A stretch of DNA of 64,000 nucleotides from Branchiostoma lanceolatum. Lineage: Eukaryota > Chordata > Leptocardii > Amphioxiformes > Branchiostomatidae. The stretch is taken from positions 21,594,955 to 21,658,954 of the forward strand of contig NC_089728.1 of NCBI RefSeq assembly GCF_035083965.1, in the 5' to 3' direction. A model generated the notes under the pieces. That model ran no database searches and was not told where the DNA came from. It saw only the letters and a list, made by a program, of their open reading frames with translations. The position numbers and the translations under genes are program-made. Below are positions 1 to 10,787 of the stretch, one piece after another (within the stretch, counting starts at the first letter, position 1; every line of letters begins with the position of its first letter).

Positions 1-260
1 AACAGTGAGAATGTGGTATGATACAAGAATGTCTTTCAGCACCAAGGAGAGAAACACTAGTGTAATACATGAATATCATACAGCAACAAGGAAAATATAG
101 TATAGCACAAGAACTTCAGCACCCGGGACAGGAACAATGGTATGGTACATGATTGTTGCACAGTAACAGGGAAACTATGGTAAGACACAAGATTGTCTTT
201 CAGCACCAAGGAGAGAAACATTGGTGTGATACACGAAAATCATGCAGCAACAGAGAAACT
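1..260. repeat. degenerate minisatellite, unit about 43 bp
   Basis: About six diverged units alternate phrases such as TTTCAGCACCAAGGAGAGAA, CAGCAACAAGGAAA and CAGTAACAGGGAAACTATGG, each followed by a GTATGRTACAAGA-like string. It lies downstream of GDAP1 exon 3, so it is intronic. The CAGCACCAAGGA phrase recurs in the minisatellite at 32845-33345 and once near 41096, so the units may share an origin. Confidence 0.6.
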
Positions 261-379
261 GTGGTATCTTCAGTACATTTCAACATTAAGGATACTGACA
301 GCTCTCATTTAGCCTTCAGATAAATGTGAATGAGATATTTGGGGAACTCTGCATTTTTGAGCAGTATTTTAAACTTTAC

Positions 380-553
380 CTTTTAGTTTTGCGGTAGCAT
401 AGCTGGGGATCATGCTGTCTGCTGTCAGCTGTGGGTGGAGGATACAGCCGTGGGTGTACGCCGCCACAGGGAGGTTATCCAGGATCTCACGGAAATATCG
501 GACGCGCCTTCCCGCCGTGGTGTCCTCGGGAGGAACGAGCCTCGGTACAGAGT
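380..553 (-). CDS. GDAP1: GDAP1 coding exon 3 (partial gene)
   Basis: Third coding exon of the GDAP1 homologue, a GST-like protein of the outer mitochondrial membrane that affects mitochondrial fission and peroxisome shape. It begins after a 3' splice site reading CCCGTGCAG and ends before GTAAAG. It is 174 nt long, the length I recall for human GDAP1 exon 3. It continues the phase-1 codon left by exon 2 (GAT G|AC) and encodes VPRLVPPED, then YFREILDNLPVAAYTHGC, ILHPQLTADSMIPSYAT and KLK. The AYTHGCILHPxLTxDSMIP stretch is diagnostic of the GDAP1 family, not of ordinary GSTs. Remaining exons (alpha loop, C-terminal GST helices, tail anchor) would lie left of the window. No frameshift is seen. 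Confidence 0.93.
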
Positions 554-1962
554 CTGCACGGGACAAGACAGAGATGCTCAGTTACCTTAAAATGGGGGAG
601 ACTCTTGACAGCTTTCTTTATTAGCAGATTTGATGCCTTGAGTTGATTCTGTTACCCGACTGACCCTAGCAAAGAGTGATGAAAATTCAAACAGTATCTG
701 AGAAGTCCTGCATATTTTCCTGCAGACCTCCTGTATTTCACACTCAAGACCTGTTAACAAATTAAGAGAATCCCTACCGTCTGACCCTAATTGTTTTAAT
801 ACCGTAACAGGAAACACAACATTTTTTTCAACATCTTGGCTTGATATGTGTCATAATCATCCACACAGGAAACATATTTAAGTTTTAATGGGAAGTAGTC
901 ATATACAAGATACTGAACACTTTTTCCTGGTTACATGGATAGTTATTGCAAAAACGTACATATGCTTTTATTTTCCATGTCCTCGATCTATTTAAACATT
1001 GAGATAAATATGATGTTGAAACTGGTAAGGATAGCACCACTGAGTCTTTTTGCTCCCCCTTCACTGTGTTTTCATGGCATAGCCTTTGAACTACAAAGTA
1101 CATTCAAAACAAAAACCACTGCAGGAAAAGGAAGTTATGGCAGATACAGATAAGGCAACAACAACAACAACAGAAATGAAAGGAAAGCAGAGCCAACTTA
1201 CTTCAACAAGGATCTCTCAACCTGGGGCACAAAACTGTACAAAGATGAAACTTGCTGGAAAAGTGAAATAAACATCAATGCTATTCAGAGCCATGCTTTA
1301 AAAACTTAAAATGATAAAACGTAAAAACACAGTTAAGATATAATACATGTATAGAAAACAAGAACAGCAAAAGAAAATACCACTGTGACATAGCAAGTGA
1401 AATAGAATGAACAAAAAATGTGCTCATACAGCTTAAGCCTACTTGAAGCTGTGCACAGCTGTGACATGTACATGTATAAGAAACCACTCTAGTCATATGC
1501 TTAAACTTTTAAAGCCCCTGTCCTTCTCAAGCCCAAGGTTGGGAGTTAGTTGTGACCAAGGTCATGTGCGGTTGGGAGTTGGTTGAAGAGGTTGCTTATA
1601 ACAGTCTTTTCTTTGCATCAGCCGACAATGAACGTTGACAAATCAAATGTATTAAGGTCATATTCTTCTTAGATGCGATCAGAGAGGGAAACTAGAGCTA
1701 GAATACGATGGATTCCAGGCTACTCCCAACCTAGTGCCGACCTTGTACCGGTGCCGTAGGAGGCGTAGCCATTCTCGGTGAACTGTTGGAAACCAGGGGT
1801 ACCTCTCTGTATTTTTGCAATTAGGCTACGACGCCTATCTGTCACTGGGTCTCAGGTTGATTTTAACTGTGAGTTTAAAAAAATCCTGGGGCCCGGCCAT
1901 GCCCACTGCTGGCAACCCCAGAGTGTCTCACGAGGCCACGTAAAGGCCGGGCCCAGAAGTAA
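554..1962. other. GDAP1 intron 2, 5'-distal part; no gene seen
   Basis: No coding exon recognised. AT-rich sequence with a short (CAA)n run near 1158-1172. Between about 1530 and 1770 there are repeated phrases GGTTGGGAGTTAGTTG, GGTTGGGAGTTGGTTG and CTACTCCCAACC that look like a degraded inverted repeat. Confidence 0.5.
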
Positions 1963-3452
1963 AACAAGAGCTTTTCAAAAAAGCTGGCGTTTCGGCTACG
2001 TTTATGAGTGTGAATTGTCTTTTCCCTTTACTTGAAGTAAAATCTGCCAGAGAAAGTCACTCAAGGGCTGTTCAGTCTATAAGAAAAATTGTCATTTTGG
2101 GAAATGAGTACTGTTTTAATAGAGAAAGGCAGATTGGGGAAAGCAATTTTGAAGTTACGTCACTTAACTTAAGTGCTTTTGAAAAAGCTGGTCTTGGCCT
2201 ACAACTTGTACTTATTTGTAAAATGTATAATAGGCTCATTATAAAAGCTATCAATGTAATTATGTACATGGCACGCAATAAAACATAAAATTTGAAAAAG
2301 CACCATTGAATCATCAGCACTATGGTAATTAAGTGAAATAGAAGTTCATAACAGCTAAGGTTCTATCTAAAATGACTACCAAATGTCAAACAAATCAACA
2401 GCTACCTCATCCGTATTATTCTGGTTTCCGCATTTACAACATTTCTTCCTTATTTTCCTGGGTAATTTTGCTAAAATTCATGAAAATTCCCATAGTTTTG
2501 TGCCGAGCGGCGCCACTTTCCACGTCCGTGTTGTCTGAATGAAGTCGATACTGAACAATGGAGCATTTGCTACTGTAACAAAGGATCGCTGTTTTGCAAA
2601 CAACATCAAGAGCCTCTGTTTACATCGGGGATAGAAGTTTAGTGGCGAGTGTTTTGCAAGAATCATCTTACCGCGCATAGGAGCCGCTGCACGGTATTTT
2701 CCATTACAATGAACAGAAAAATTCGAATGCCGGGTTTGGAATCTATGAAGTCCTGTTCATAAGACAAAGGCCTTGTATATATTAAATGAATATTTAAAAA
2801 TAACAAATATAAAATATTTCTTTATTTATTAATGAAAAAAATGAAAAAATGATATTCATAAATATGATATTGATAGATTAATATAATATCAATATATATT
2901 TTTGATATTCAATATCTAAAAAGAAAAAAAAATCCATGCACGGACACGAACCCGGATCTTCTAGGTCCGAAGTGCTTCGCGTTGCCAGATGGGCTAAGCT
3001 GCGGTACGTAACCCGTCTCTCTGTACGTAATGCTATAACCTCACTATATGGTATCATTTATGTCGATTTTTGGTCGTTTTCTTGACGAAATCATTTTTTT
3101 TCTTCTGCAATCTTGTGGAATAGATGTAATATGGTCATTTTTCAGGATATCAAAGTCCGAAACCACAATGCAATGATATTTCCGAACAGTTGTAGCAGTT
3201 ACATGCGGTAGCCCTCCTGTGTGTCATGCAAATCTAGCCTGCCTGCCTTTTCGTGCTCCCTTGCCATATAAGGCAACGGCTATACAAGGATTTGGGAACG
3301 TATTGCCATATAAGGTCTTCTGGTGTGCGACACAGTGTTGAACCAAACAGCATGCATCGAGCCTTGATCGAAGCATCCTGCATGCGCTATGCATGCATTG
3401 AAGGTAAAAGCCAGGACATTGCGTTCCGGCGCGAAGGCGCCGAAACGCAAAA
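1963..3452 (+). mobile_element. 1.5-kb repeat element, copy 1 (second copy at 49585)
   Basis: Nearly the same sequence occurs at 49585-51054 in the same orientation. Both copies start AACAAGAGCTTTT, then GCTGGCGTTTCGGCTACG, and both end GCGCCGAAACGCAAAA (copy 1 has GGCGCCGAAACGC after a GCGTTCCGGCGCG half). GCGTTTCGGC near the left end and GCCGAAACGC near the right end are inverse complements, so short terminal inverted repeats are possible. Inside are an AT-rich block (2765-2935) and a tRNA-Arg-like block. The copies differ most at about 3330-3400, where copy 1 has an unrelated insert. No transposase frame is present, so this is a non-autonomous element of undetermined class. It sits in GDAP1 intron 2. 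Confidence 0.8.
2934..3003 (-). pseudogene. tRNA-Arg(UCG)-like sequence inside the 1.5-kb element
   Basis: On the minus strand the region shows an anticodon-arm-like CACTTCGGACC (loop CTTCGGA, anticodon TCG), then AGAAGATCCGGGTTCGTGTCC with a good B box (GGTTCGTGTCC), and an A-box-like TAGCCCATCTGG upstream. Order and spacing match a tRNA without intron. The acceptor stem pairs poorly and the sequence is carried inside a transposable element present twice, so it is probably tRNA-derived and not a functional tRNA gene. It could still act as an internal RNA polymerase III promoter for the element. Confidence 0.6.
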
Positions 3453-3599
3453 GATAGCCTGTAAACTAGCCTGCAGGGCCCCTTTTTGGCGACGCCTCAG
3501 GTGAGGCAAATTTTTACTATATTGTGTGCAGATTGCAAGAATTCTAGGAATTGTACAGGAATGTGAAAATCCATGGGACGATAACTCAAGAATGCCTGG

Positions 3600-4200
3600 A
3601 TGTATTGTTTTCATATTTTGTACGTGGGTAGGTCTGGGAGACCTTGAAATGATTGGATTTTGGGCCCCCTAGCGACTTTCTATGGTAATGCAGCGGAACT
3701 CTCACTTTTCAAATCTCGTCTTTTGAACATGCTATAGTCATGATTTTTAAGTGGTGGATAGCTCTTTGTTAGGAAAATATGTCCTGTAGATTTGGACCCT
3801 CTAGCGGCCTTTTTTGGAACTGCAGGAGCTGATTTTGACTCAAACTTTGAAAGAGAATAACGCAAGAAGGGATGACAGATCATAATTTTTGTTGTGTAGA
3901 TAGCTTAAGTGATGATTTACATAATCATTTGCCAATTATGCAAATCAATATCTGATTTGCATAATTAATGAGGACAGTTAATAAATCAGCTGCATTTTAT
4001 CATTATATAGGACTCTCAAACACATGACATATGTAACTGAGAAAGAGATAAATATCGATAGATATCAATTATGCAAATTAATGCTTATTTTGCATAATTT
4101 ATGACAAAATGCTATAAATCCATAGTGGTAAATGATGGGGATTTCATTTTTGCACCATTTGGAAGTTAAGTGAATGTAGCCACTATTAGACACAAATCTT
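3600..4200 (+). repeat. dispersed ATGCAAAT-rich repeat family, copy 1
   Basis: Shares ordered phrases with copies near 16500, 20580, 33470, 35330, 37560 and 42720: GTGGATAGCTC, CTAGCGRCYTTTT..TGCAG, AATTATGCAAAT, GATTTGCATAATTAATGAGG and a GATAGATATCAATTATGCAAAT string. No frame of interest. The octamer ATGCAAAT and its complement recur at several points. Confidence 0.6.
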
Positions 4201-4465
4201 GCATAGAGGGCCTCATTTACGTTATCTATGAGGAAATGCTACGATATATTTTTTTGTGAAAACAAGATTTTCATACATTGGACAACTTGTGTCATTTTGG
4301 TAGAGAAGGTGATCGACTGATATGATTTATGCGAGGCCCTTATTTGCATGTGGGCTAAAAACGAAAACGTTAACAGAGACCACCGTCGCCATGGCAACAT
4401 CTTTTTATGTTGCCAATCTTGTTCCAATTGTGACCATAGCATAAGACAACCGCTGTAATTTTTAC

Positions 4466-4658
4466 CATCAGTAAAAGTTTCCTCTATGTAGTCGATGATG
4501 CTGTTGGCGTCGGCCAGGATTTGCTCGCCGTGTACCAGGACGGGAACCTCGCCCGACGGGTTGATACGCATGAACCACGGTTCCGTGTTCTCGTTGAGCG
4601 GCAGGCTGACGTCATGCTCATCGTACTTCAGACGCTTCTCTATAAGGGCCAGTCGTGC
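4466..4658 (-). CDS. GDAP1: GDAP1 coding exon 2
   Basis: Encodes most of the N-terminal thioredoxin-like GST domain. The 3' splice site is TTCCTCCCCCAG and the donor is GATG|GTAAAA. Length is 193 nt, which I recall as the human GDAP1 exon 2 length. Translation reads ARLALIEKRLKYDEHDVS, LPLNENTEPWFMRINPSG, EVPVLVHGEQILADANSI, IDYIEETFTD. The EHDVSLPLxExxEPWFMR and GEVPVL segments, including the cis-proline glutathione-site signature VPVL and the following (E/D)(A/S)xxIIDY, fit GDAP1 and its paralogue GDAP1L1 far better than classical GSTs. Phase 0 at the left junction fits exon 1 at 10084. Confidence 0.95.
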
Positions 4659-4777
4659 CTGGGGGAGGAATGGTAGAACATTTGAACATCTCTTAACATG
4701 TGAAAATATGCTGAAAGTTTGGAATATCTATTAAATCTAGTAGGTTTATTGAGTAGAAAATACAACAAAACTGTTTA

Positions 4778-4870
4778 GATTGTAAAATTCAGCACAATTC
4801 AGTGTTTACCGCAAGGCCATTTTGAAAACGGCCTTGCGGTAAACACTGAATTGTGCCGAATTTTACAATC
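4778..4870. repeat. 93-bp near-perfect hairpin
   Basis: Arms of about 41 bp (left arm begins GATTGTAAAATTC and includes CAGTGTTTACCGCAAGGCC; right arm is its complement, ending GAATTTTACAATC) flank an 11-nt loop ATTTTGAAAAC, with one CG insertion in the right arm. It looks like a small MITE or foldback, in GDAP1 intron 1. Confidence 0.8.
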
Positions 4871-4902
4871 TTTACCTCATACAATAAAAACTTATACGCT
4901 AC

Positions 4903-5327
4903 TTAAAGGAAAGCTACACAAAAAATTGAAAATCCTTCTATGCTATGCTTAATATATTCCAAAGTCAAATTCTTACTTCAGGTTGTTTCACATAAGTCCG
5001 TCATAGTTCTGGGGTTTTTACACAGTTTGCAACTTATGCCGTGCTGACACCTTCTCGCCTGATAATTGAATTATATGACGTCGGTGTTTCAAAATTTAGA
5101 ACACTGACGTCATATAATACAATCATCAGGTGAAAAATTTGAAACACTGACGTCATATAATTCAATTATCAGGTGAGAAGGCGTCAGCACGGCATAAGTT
5201 GCAAACTGTGGAAAATCCCAGAACTATGACGGACTTATGTGAAACAACTTGAAGTAAGAATTTGACTTTGGAAAATATTAAGCATAGCATAGAAGGATTT
5301 TCAATTTTTTGTGTAGCTTTCCTTTAA
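4903..5327. mobile_element. TTAA-flanked hairpin MITE with TGACGTCA repeats
   Basis: The two halves are inverted copies of about 165-200 bp. Left terminus is TTAA followed by AGGAAAGCTACAC; right terminus is GTGTAGCTTTCCT followed by TTAA, giving a TTAA target duplication typical of piggyBac-type and some other cut-and-paste elements. The centre contains three copies of a module ending in TGACGTCATATAAT..CAATTATCAGGTGA (one reads TATATGACGTCGG), so it carries CRE-like TGACGTCA sites. No coding frame is present. Non-autonomous; sits in GDAP1 intron 1. Confidence 0.85.
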
Positions 5328-6653
5328 AATATATACAAGTCACAATCCTCATTATCGACATGTTCAAAAGTTGCTATGATGTGAGAGTTACTGACAATCA
5401 CATTGAAAGCAGGGTCTCTGTTCAAACTGTCAAAACGAAGGCTATATTGTCCAACGCTAAATAATAACGGCTTAGTTCTGTAGTCCGACGATTAGGAGTC
5501 TAGTCCGTGCTGGTATTGCACTTGTGGTGTAGCCATTAGTTCCCCTGTTCTGGGAGTAGTGGAATTCCTCAGCTGTCTGCCATGCTGTTCTCCTTGAGTC
5601 GGGGGCAGCCAGGGAGAGAAACGTGATGATTGTCTCACTTTTCCTGCTAAATCTCATTCCTTCAACTCTAGATCTGATAATTCTACCAGAATCATACCCT
5701 AACTTAAAACTGGCATATAAAACGAATGGTGAGATCACCTAATGCACTGTCAGTAATCTGTGAGGTTAATGCACACTTCAGATATCCCGGTGTTCAAGAT
5801 ATTCTTAAGAAGACTAGAAAAACACTGTTTCCCAATGTGGCAGTCTTTAGGTACCTGGAAGAACTATGAGAGTTGACGTTGTATTGAAAGTTATATCTAT
5901 TTGACAGATGTAACTACAGAATTATTAATATAGACCAAACCATCCAATTCACTGTATCAATACACTCATCAAGTTTCCCATTTTACACTATTGTAATGTA
6001 AAGCATCAAGTTTTGTACGACAAAAATGCTTCTGCCCTGTCTTTGTTTCAATCAAAAGTGACCGCTATGGATTTGTCTCACCTATGTTTGATCTAAGCAA
6101 TTGGCTATTGGAAGGTAAGGTTCAAGTTGAAATATAAAGCATATATGGTTTTCAGCATTTTGTCATCATTTTCTGTTACACTCAAATATACCAGAATCTG
6201 CTGTAGTTCAATACTGCAGATTTCAAATCTATATTCATATGCAGTCAGATTCAAAGACTAAAGGAATTTGCACAGCTGGAGAGATTTTGACAATGATATA
6301 ATGTATTTTACCCTTCAATTTTTATTAGGTTAGATCAGGCTTTACTTATGGTTTGAATTTCTTACCATATAGCATTAGAAAGTCTAGTAATTATTATGTA
6401 GCAATAAAAAACATCTCAAATGCAATAAAATGGTGCATTCACATGGCACCATCACCAAATATAGAGGAACAAAATTGAATCTTTACTCTTTAATATCTCA
6501 TCTTTTGAATCTTTCTTTATAAAATATCACCAAATATAGTGTCAGTTCCTTGCCAGAATATCCAATATGTGATGTCTACAATGGAAAAAATGACAAGGTC
6601 AAAGGTGTATCACAGAAAACAAAATTGGAGAATAGACTCCTGTTAAATTCCTC
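5328..6653. other. GDAP1 intron 1; no gene or clear element
   Basis: AT-rich unique-looking sequence. No splice-bounded coding exon, tRNA or clear repeat was recognised on either strand. Confidence 0.5.
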
Positions 6654-9064
6654 AATAGACCCCTTTCCAAATACCGCGGCCATTTTGAATCCAGGGCGCG
6701 CGCACGTGATTCGAGCGCGGGAAAAGTCAACACCCGGTAAGACCAAGCCAGCGGTAAGGCGCTCCCAGTAGAAACCAGCGTTGAGTCATCTTCGGCGGCG
6801 AGATGTTCTCCTTCTCGGTGAAATCCATCGATATATTTGCATGGCACAAGTAGATGATATTGTTGTGGACACTTGGACTAGATATCGGCCAGTAAAATTG
6901 TGAATTTCTGCTACTTTTCCACAGTTTCTGCCGGGATGTTGAACGCGCGCTACAGTGATAAAATGCTGATATGTTTACACCGCGTGCTTGTAATTTCCCT
7001 AATAATGTTAGCTAAAGTCGAGAAAAATCCCACAAAACATACACTTTTCGGATCATTTTAGCTTCGTTTAGGTATGAATATAACTCTTGAGCCTTTTGGC
7101 TGTCGTGACAATGCCAACATCATCTTGAAATTACGTTAGTTTGAGGGAGGGTTTTGTTTTCTGTGCAGCGTTACATCGACTTTGCTCAGCAATATTTGAC
7201 ATTTCCGCTGAATGCAATCCCACAAAAAAAACAAGACGTGAAAATATAGACTTGAGTTAAATGTCCTTTTGGGTACAAATTTGGCAGCATTCCGGCGGCT
7301 TTTTGACGATCTTTTCGGATGCCAAGTATTTAGGCTTGAGGACTCCAAGTACGCGAGTGAAGTTGTGTTTTCCATTCTATCTGACGTTTCTTTAAATCAT
7401 TTTGCGCGGCAATATTTCAGATATCTGTTGGCCGGATGGAACCCAAAAAACGTTAAATAATATTGACTTGAGGACTGAAGGACCTCAGGCCGATATTTTT
7501 CCTTTTGTTGTGGGGTTTCATCCTGTGGAAATCGATAATATTTCCGCAAAAAGTGATGTAATAAAACGCTCCAAAGAAAACACGCCCCCTGCTTCACTCA
7601 CAAGTCGAGAAAAACCCCGTAAAGCATACACTTTTCGGGCTGGGATCCTTATAGCTACTTAGATAGAAATATACAGAATTTTACCGGTTGTGACTTCCCC
7701 TGGGAAAACGCGCGTTGAGAGGGGGTCGTGTTTCTGTCTAGCCTTTCTTTTCTGTCTAGCTTTTCCTTTCTCTCTTGTTACATCGCTCCGCAAGCGATAT
7801 TTGACATTTCCGCTGAATGCAATCCCACAAAAAAAGACCTGAAAATGTAGGCTTGAGCTAAAGGTAATTTTTTGGGGGAATTTAGCAGAATTTCGGCGGC
7901 TTCTTTTGACGAGTTTTCTGAAATATCAAAACCTAAAGTACGTGAGTGAAGATGGAGTGTTTTCACTTTGCGCCGTAATATCTTAATTTCCGTCGGATGA
8001 TATTACAGAAGCGTGAAAATATAGGCTTGAGGGCTTTGCGAGTATAAAAATTTGACGGAACTTCGGTGGCTCCTTTGACTTTGACGATATTTCAGTGCCA
8101 AGATTAGCTTGATGAAGTTCGTGAGTGAAGCAGGGGGCGTGTTTTCTTTGTAGCGTTTCATTACATTACTTTTTGCGGAAATATTTTAGATTTCTACAGG
8201 ATGAAACCCCACAACAAAAGGAAAAATATCGGCCTGAGGTCCTTCAGTCCTCAAGTCAATATTATTTAACGTTTTTTGGGTTCCATCCGGCCAACAGATA
8301 TCTGAAATATTGCCGCGCAAAATGATTTAAAGAAACGTCAGATAGAATGGAAAACACACCTTCACTCACGTACTTAGAGTCCTCAAGCCTAAATACTTGG
8401 CATCCGAAAAGATCGTCAAAAAGCCGCCGGAATGCTGCCATATTTAAGGACATTGAACTCAAGCCTAGGCCTATATTTTCACTTTTTTTTGTGTGTGGGA
8501 TTGCATTCAGCGGAAATGTCAAATATTGCTGAGCGAAGTCGATGTAACGCTGCACAGAAAAAACGACCCTCCCTCAAACTAACGTAATTTCAAGATTATG
8601 TTGGCATTGTCACAACAGCCAAAAGGCTCAAGAGTTATATTCATACCTAAACGAAGCTAAAATGATCCGAAAAGTGTATGTTTTGTGGGATTTTTCTCGA
8701 CTTTAGCTAACATTATTAGGGAAATTACAAGCACGCGGTGTAAACATATCAGCATTTTATCACTGTAGCGCGCGTTCAACATCCCGGCAGAAACTGTGGA
8801 AAAGTAGCAGAAATTCACAATTTTACTGGCCGATATCTAGTCCAAGTGTCCACAACAATATCATCTACTTGTGCCATGCAAATATATCGATGGATTTCAC
8901 CGAGGAGGAGAATATCTCGCCGCCGAAGATGACTCAACGCTGGTTTCTATTGGGAACGCCTTACCGCTGGCTTGGTCTTACCGGGTGTTGACTTTTCCCG
9001 CGCTCGAATCACGTGCGCGCGCCCTGGATTCAAAATGGCCGCGGTATTTGGAAAGGGGTCTATT
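6654..9064. mobile_element. 2.4-kb foldback element with about 945-bp inverted arms
   Basis: The left arm starts AATAGACCCCTTTCCAAATA and the right arm ends with its complement (GGGGTCTATT). Matching positions add to about 15718-15722 along the whole arm, so the arms (6654-about 7602 and about 8120-9064) are nearly colinear, with few indels. The loop of about 515 bp (7603-8119) contains a diverged copy of an arm module (GACATTTCCGCTGAATGCAATCCCACAAAA at 7804, also at 7199). The tips are GC-rich and hold CCGCGGCCATTTTGAAT and GCACGTGATTCGAGCGCGGG. The small open frames in the arms are mirrored in both arms and show no family resemblance. No transposase. No clear target duplication was seen. 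It lies in GDAP1 intron 1. Confidence 0.88.
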
Positions 9065-10083
9065 ACAGCTAACTATTTTCTACCCCCTGGCTTTACATAG
9101 ATCAATATATTGAATATCAACAATTGCTTTTCAATGGTAACATAGTATATTTAAAGCTTTTTAAAGCACAACATTGGAATGAATTTTGTTTCTGTTAATG
9201 TTTTAGAGTATCAAATGATTTCCCATTATATAGGTAATGTTTTCATTGCAATAGTGCCACCAAAGGTTATGCATTTCTGTACTGTCTTTGTCTAAGAATG
9301 AATACCCACTGCTACGACACCGAATCAATGAAACAAGCAGAAAATTACATATTCATTACTTTTCATGCCAAGTTAATGATCCATATATCCTAGTGGTAAA
9401 TTGAAAAAAAAATGCAAATACCACACTGTCTACTGAATTTGCCCTTTTCTGTCTATAGTAATAAATAGGTCAAGGAAAAATAACACACTGCAAAAATGGT
9501 TATTAGCAGTGCATATAGCATTCATAGCCAAGTCTTGGCTGTATACATGTATGTTGTAGGTGCTTAATTGTAACGAGTTCTCCAATACCATTATCTTATT
9601 ATCAATGGACCATAATAGCACTTCACTGAGAACACCTAACCTGTATAAACTGGGCTTTCTAAGAATAGGAGACATGAGATAAAAACAGTTACAGTCAAAA
9701 AGAATTGCGTGAGATTCACTAAGCAAACATAATACCCTGTAAAATATCGCTGGGTATATTATTACACTTGTCATAATAGTACAGTACTGTTATGCTTTTG
9801 TATATCATAAATGTACTAATTGACACTTAATTTCTAGCGGGAATGAAGTGTAAGAATTAAAGATCAAAAGAATGCGTCGTTGTGAACATAAGAAGATTTA
9901 CGGTAAGTTTTTGCTTGAATTAATTCTAGCAAAGGTGTTATGCTAATAATACCGGACGGTGTCACTTTCACTAGTCGCCCCGCCCACCACTGCTTCAATG
10001 TTGAATTACAGCGTGATAGTCATACATATCTTGGAATTAGCATACAGGTAGGGTGCGTATATGTGTACGCTATGTCTACACAC
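9065..10083. other. GDAP1 intron 1, 5' end; no gene seen
   Basis: AT-rich sequence without a recognised exon or repeat. It runs up to the exon 1 donor at 10083-10082 (minus). Confidence 0.5.
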
Positions 10084-10173
10084 CTTCTGGGAGTAAAATG
10101 ATGTAACGAAATGGTACAAAACCAGCTTGGTTTCCCGCGGCCCGTCGTCACTTTCACCTTCTGCGGTCGCCAT
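10084..10173 (-). CDS. GDAP1: GDAP1 coding exon 1 (start codon)
   Basis: Start exon of GDAP1 on the minus strand. ATG at 10173-10171 is followed by 30 codons: MATAEGESDDGPRETKL, then VLYHFVTSFYSQK, ending AAG|GTGTGT (phase 0). The LYHxxxSFxSQK motif is the start of the GST N-terminal domain in GDAP1; the S and Q/K positions correspond to the catalytic-residue region of canonical GSTs. The acidic N-terminal extension is short (15 residues). Joined to exon 2 it reads YSQK|ARLALIEKRL, as in vertebrate GDAP1 (SSQK|VRL). The upstream ATG context (GATAACAATGG) is good. Confidence 0.92.
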
Positions 10174-10787
10174 TGTTATCTTCCTATTGCCTGGAACGCA
10201 TAGAAACGTAAATACTCGTTAAAGGTGCATAACAAGATCCACAAAAGAGAATTATAGTACTTTTATCTTTAAACATTAGATAATATGTGTATGATATATG
10301 AAAATATGACATTTGTCATTTTTAAGCAAGCATTTTTCCTTATAATGAATTTCATTAGAAATGCCGGTTTAGGTTTGCATGCGGTTTCTTGTTCACCCTG
10401 ACCCAGTAGTCTTTGCGCGAAAAGTGAACTGTTCTATTTCAAATTAGGGTCCTTTTTCATAATTTTTTACTAAACGAAACATAAAACCTATTTTGTATCA
10501 TGATTTAATACAAGATAGAGATAAAGTTAATACTCTTTGATTTTTTTATCTATTTTACTGTATCTAAACCACTGTTTTTATTCATTAACTATATTTCATA
10601 TTTTGTATTTTCTAGTGTATTAACCCACGGGCAAAGGTCACCATCGTGTTGCAAGGGGAGGGCACATTTTTACCACATTTTGTCTCATCTGCTTTGTCGT
10701 CAAAACACTTCTTACAACTTCCAGAAGCGAGGAAGTCTACTTCTCTGTTAAAGACAGTGTCCTTTGTGTCTGTTTTGAGCTATTTTG
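10174..10787. promoter_or_regulatory. divergent promoter region between GDAP1 and TP53RK
   Basis: The two start codons are 614 bp apart on opposite strands, so this interval must hold both 5' UTRs and both transcription starts unless noncoding first exons exist elsewhere. The GDAP1 side is moderately GC-rich (GCGGTCGCCATTG, CCCGCGGCCCGTCG); the middle is AT-rich. No obvious TATA box was assigned. The shared promoter is an inference from geometry. Confidence 0.55.

Noticed and set aside
2934..3003. Functional tRNA-Arg gene
   Set aside because: Acceptor stem does not pair well and the sequence is embedded in a two-copy mobile element; called tRNA-derived instead.
4778..5327. Hairpins as microRNA precursors
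   Set aside because: Arms are too long and too perfect, with TTAA duplication on one; MITE/foldback is the simpler explanation.
7136..8555. Open frames inside the foldback element
   Set aside because: The same frames appear in both inverted arms and have no resemblance to transposase or other families.
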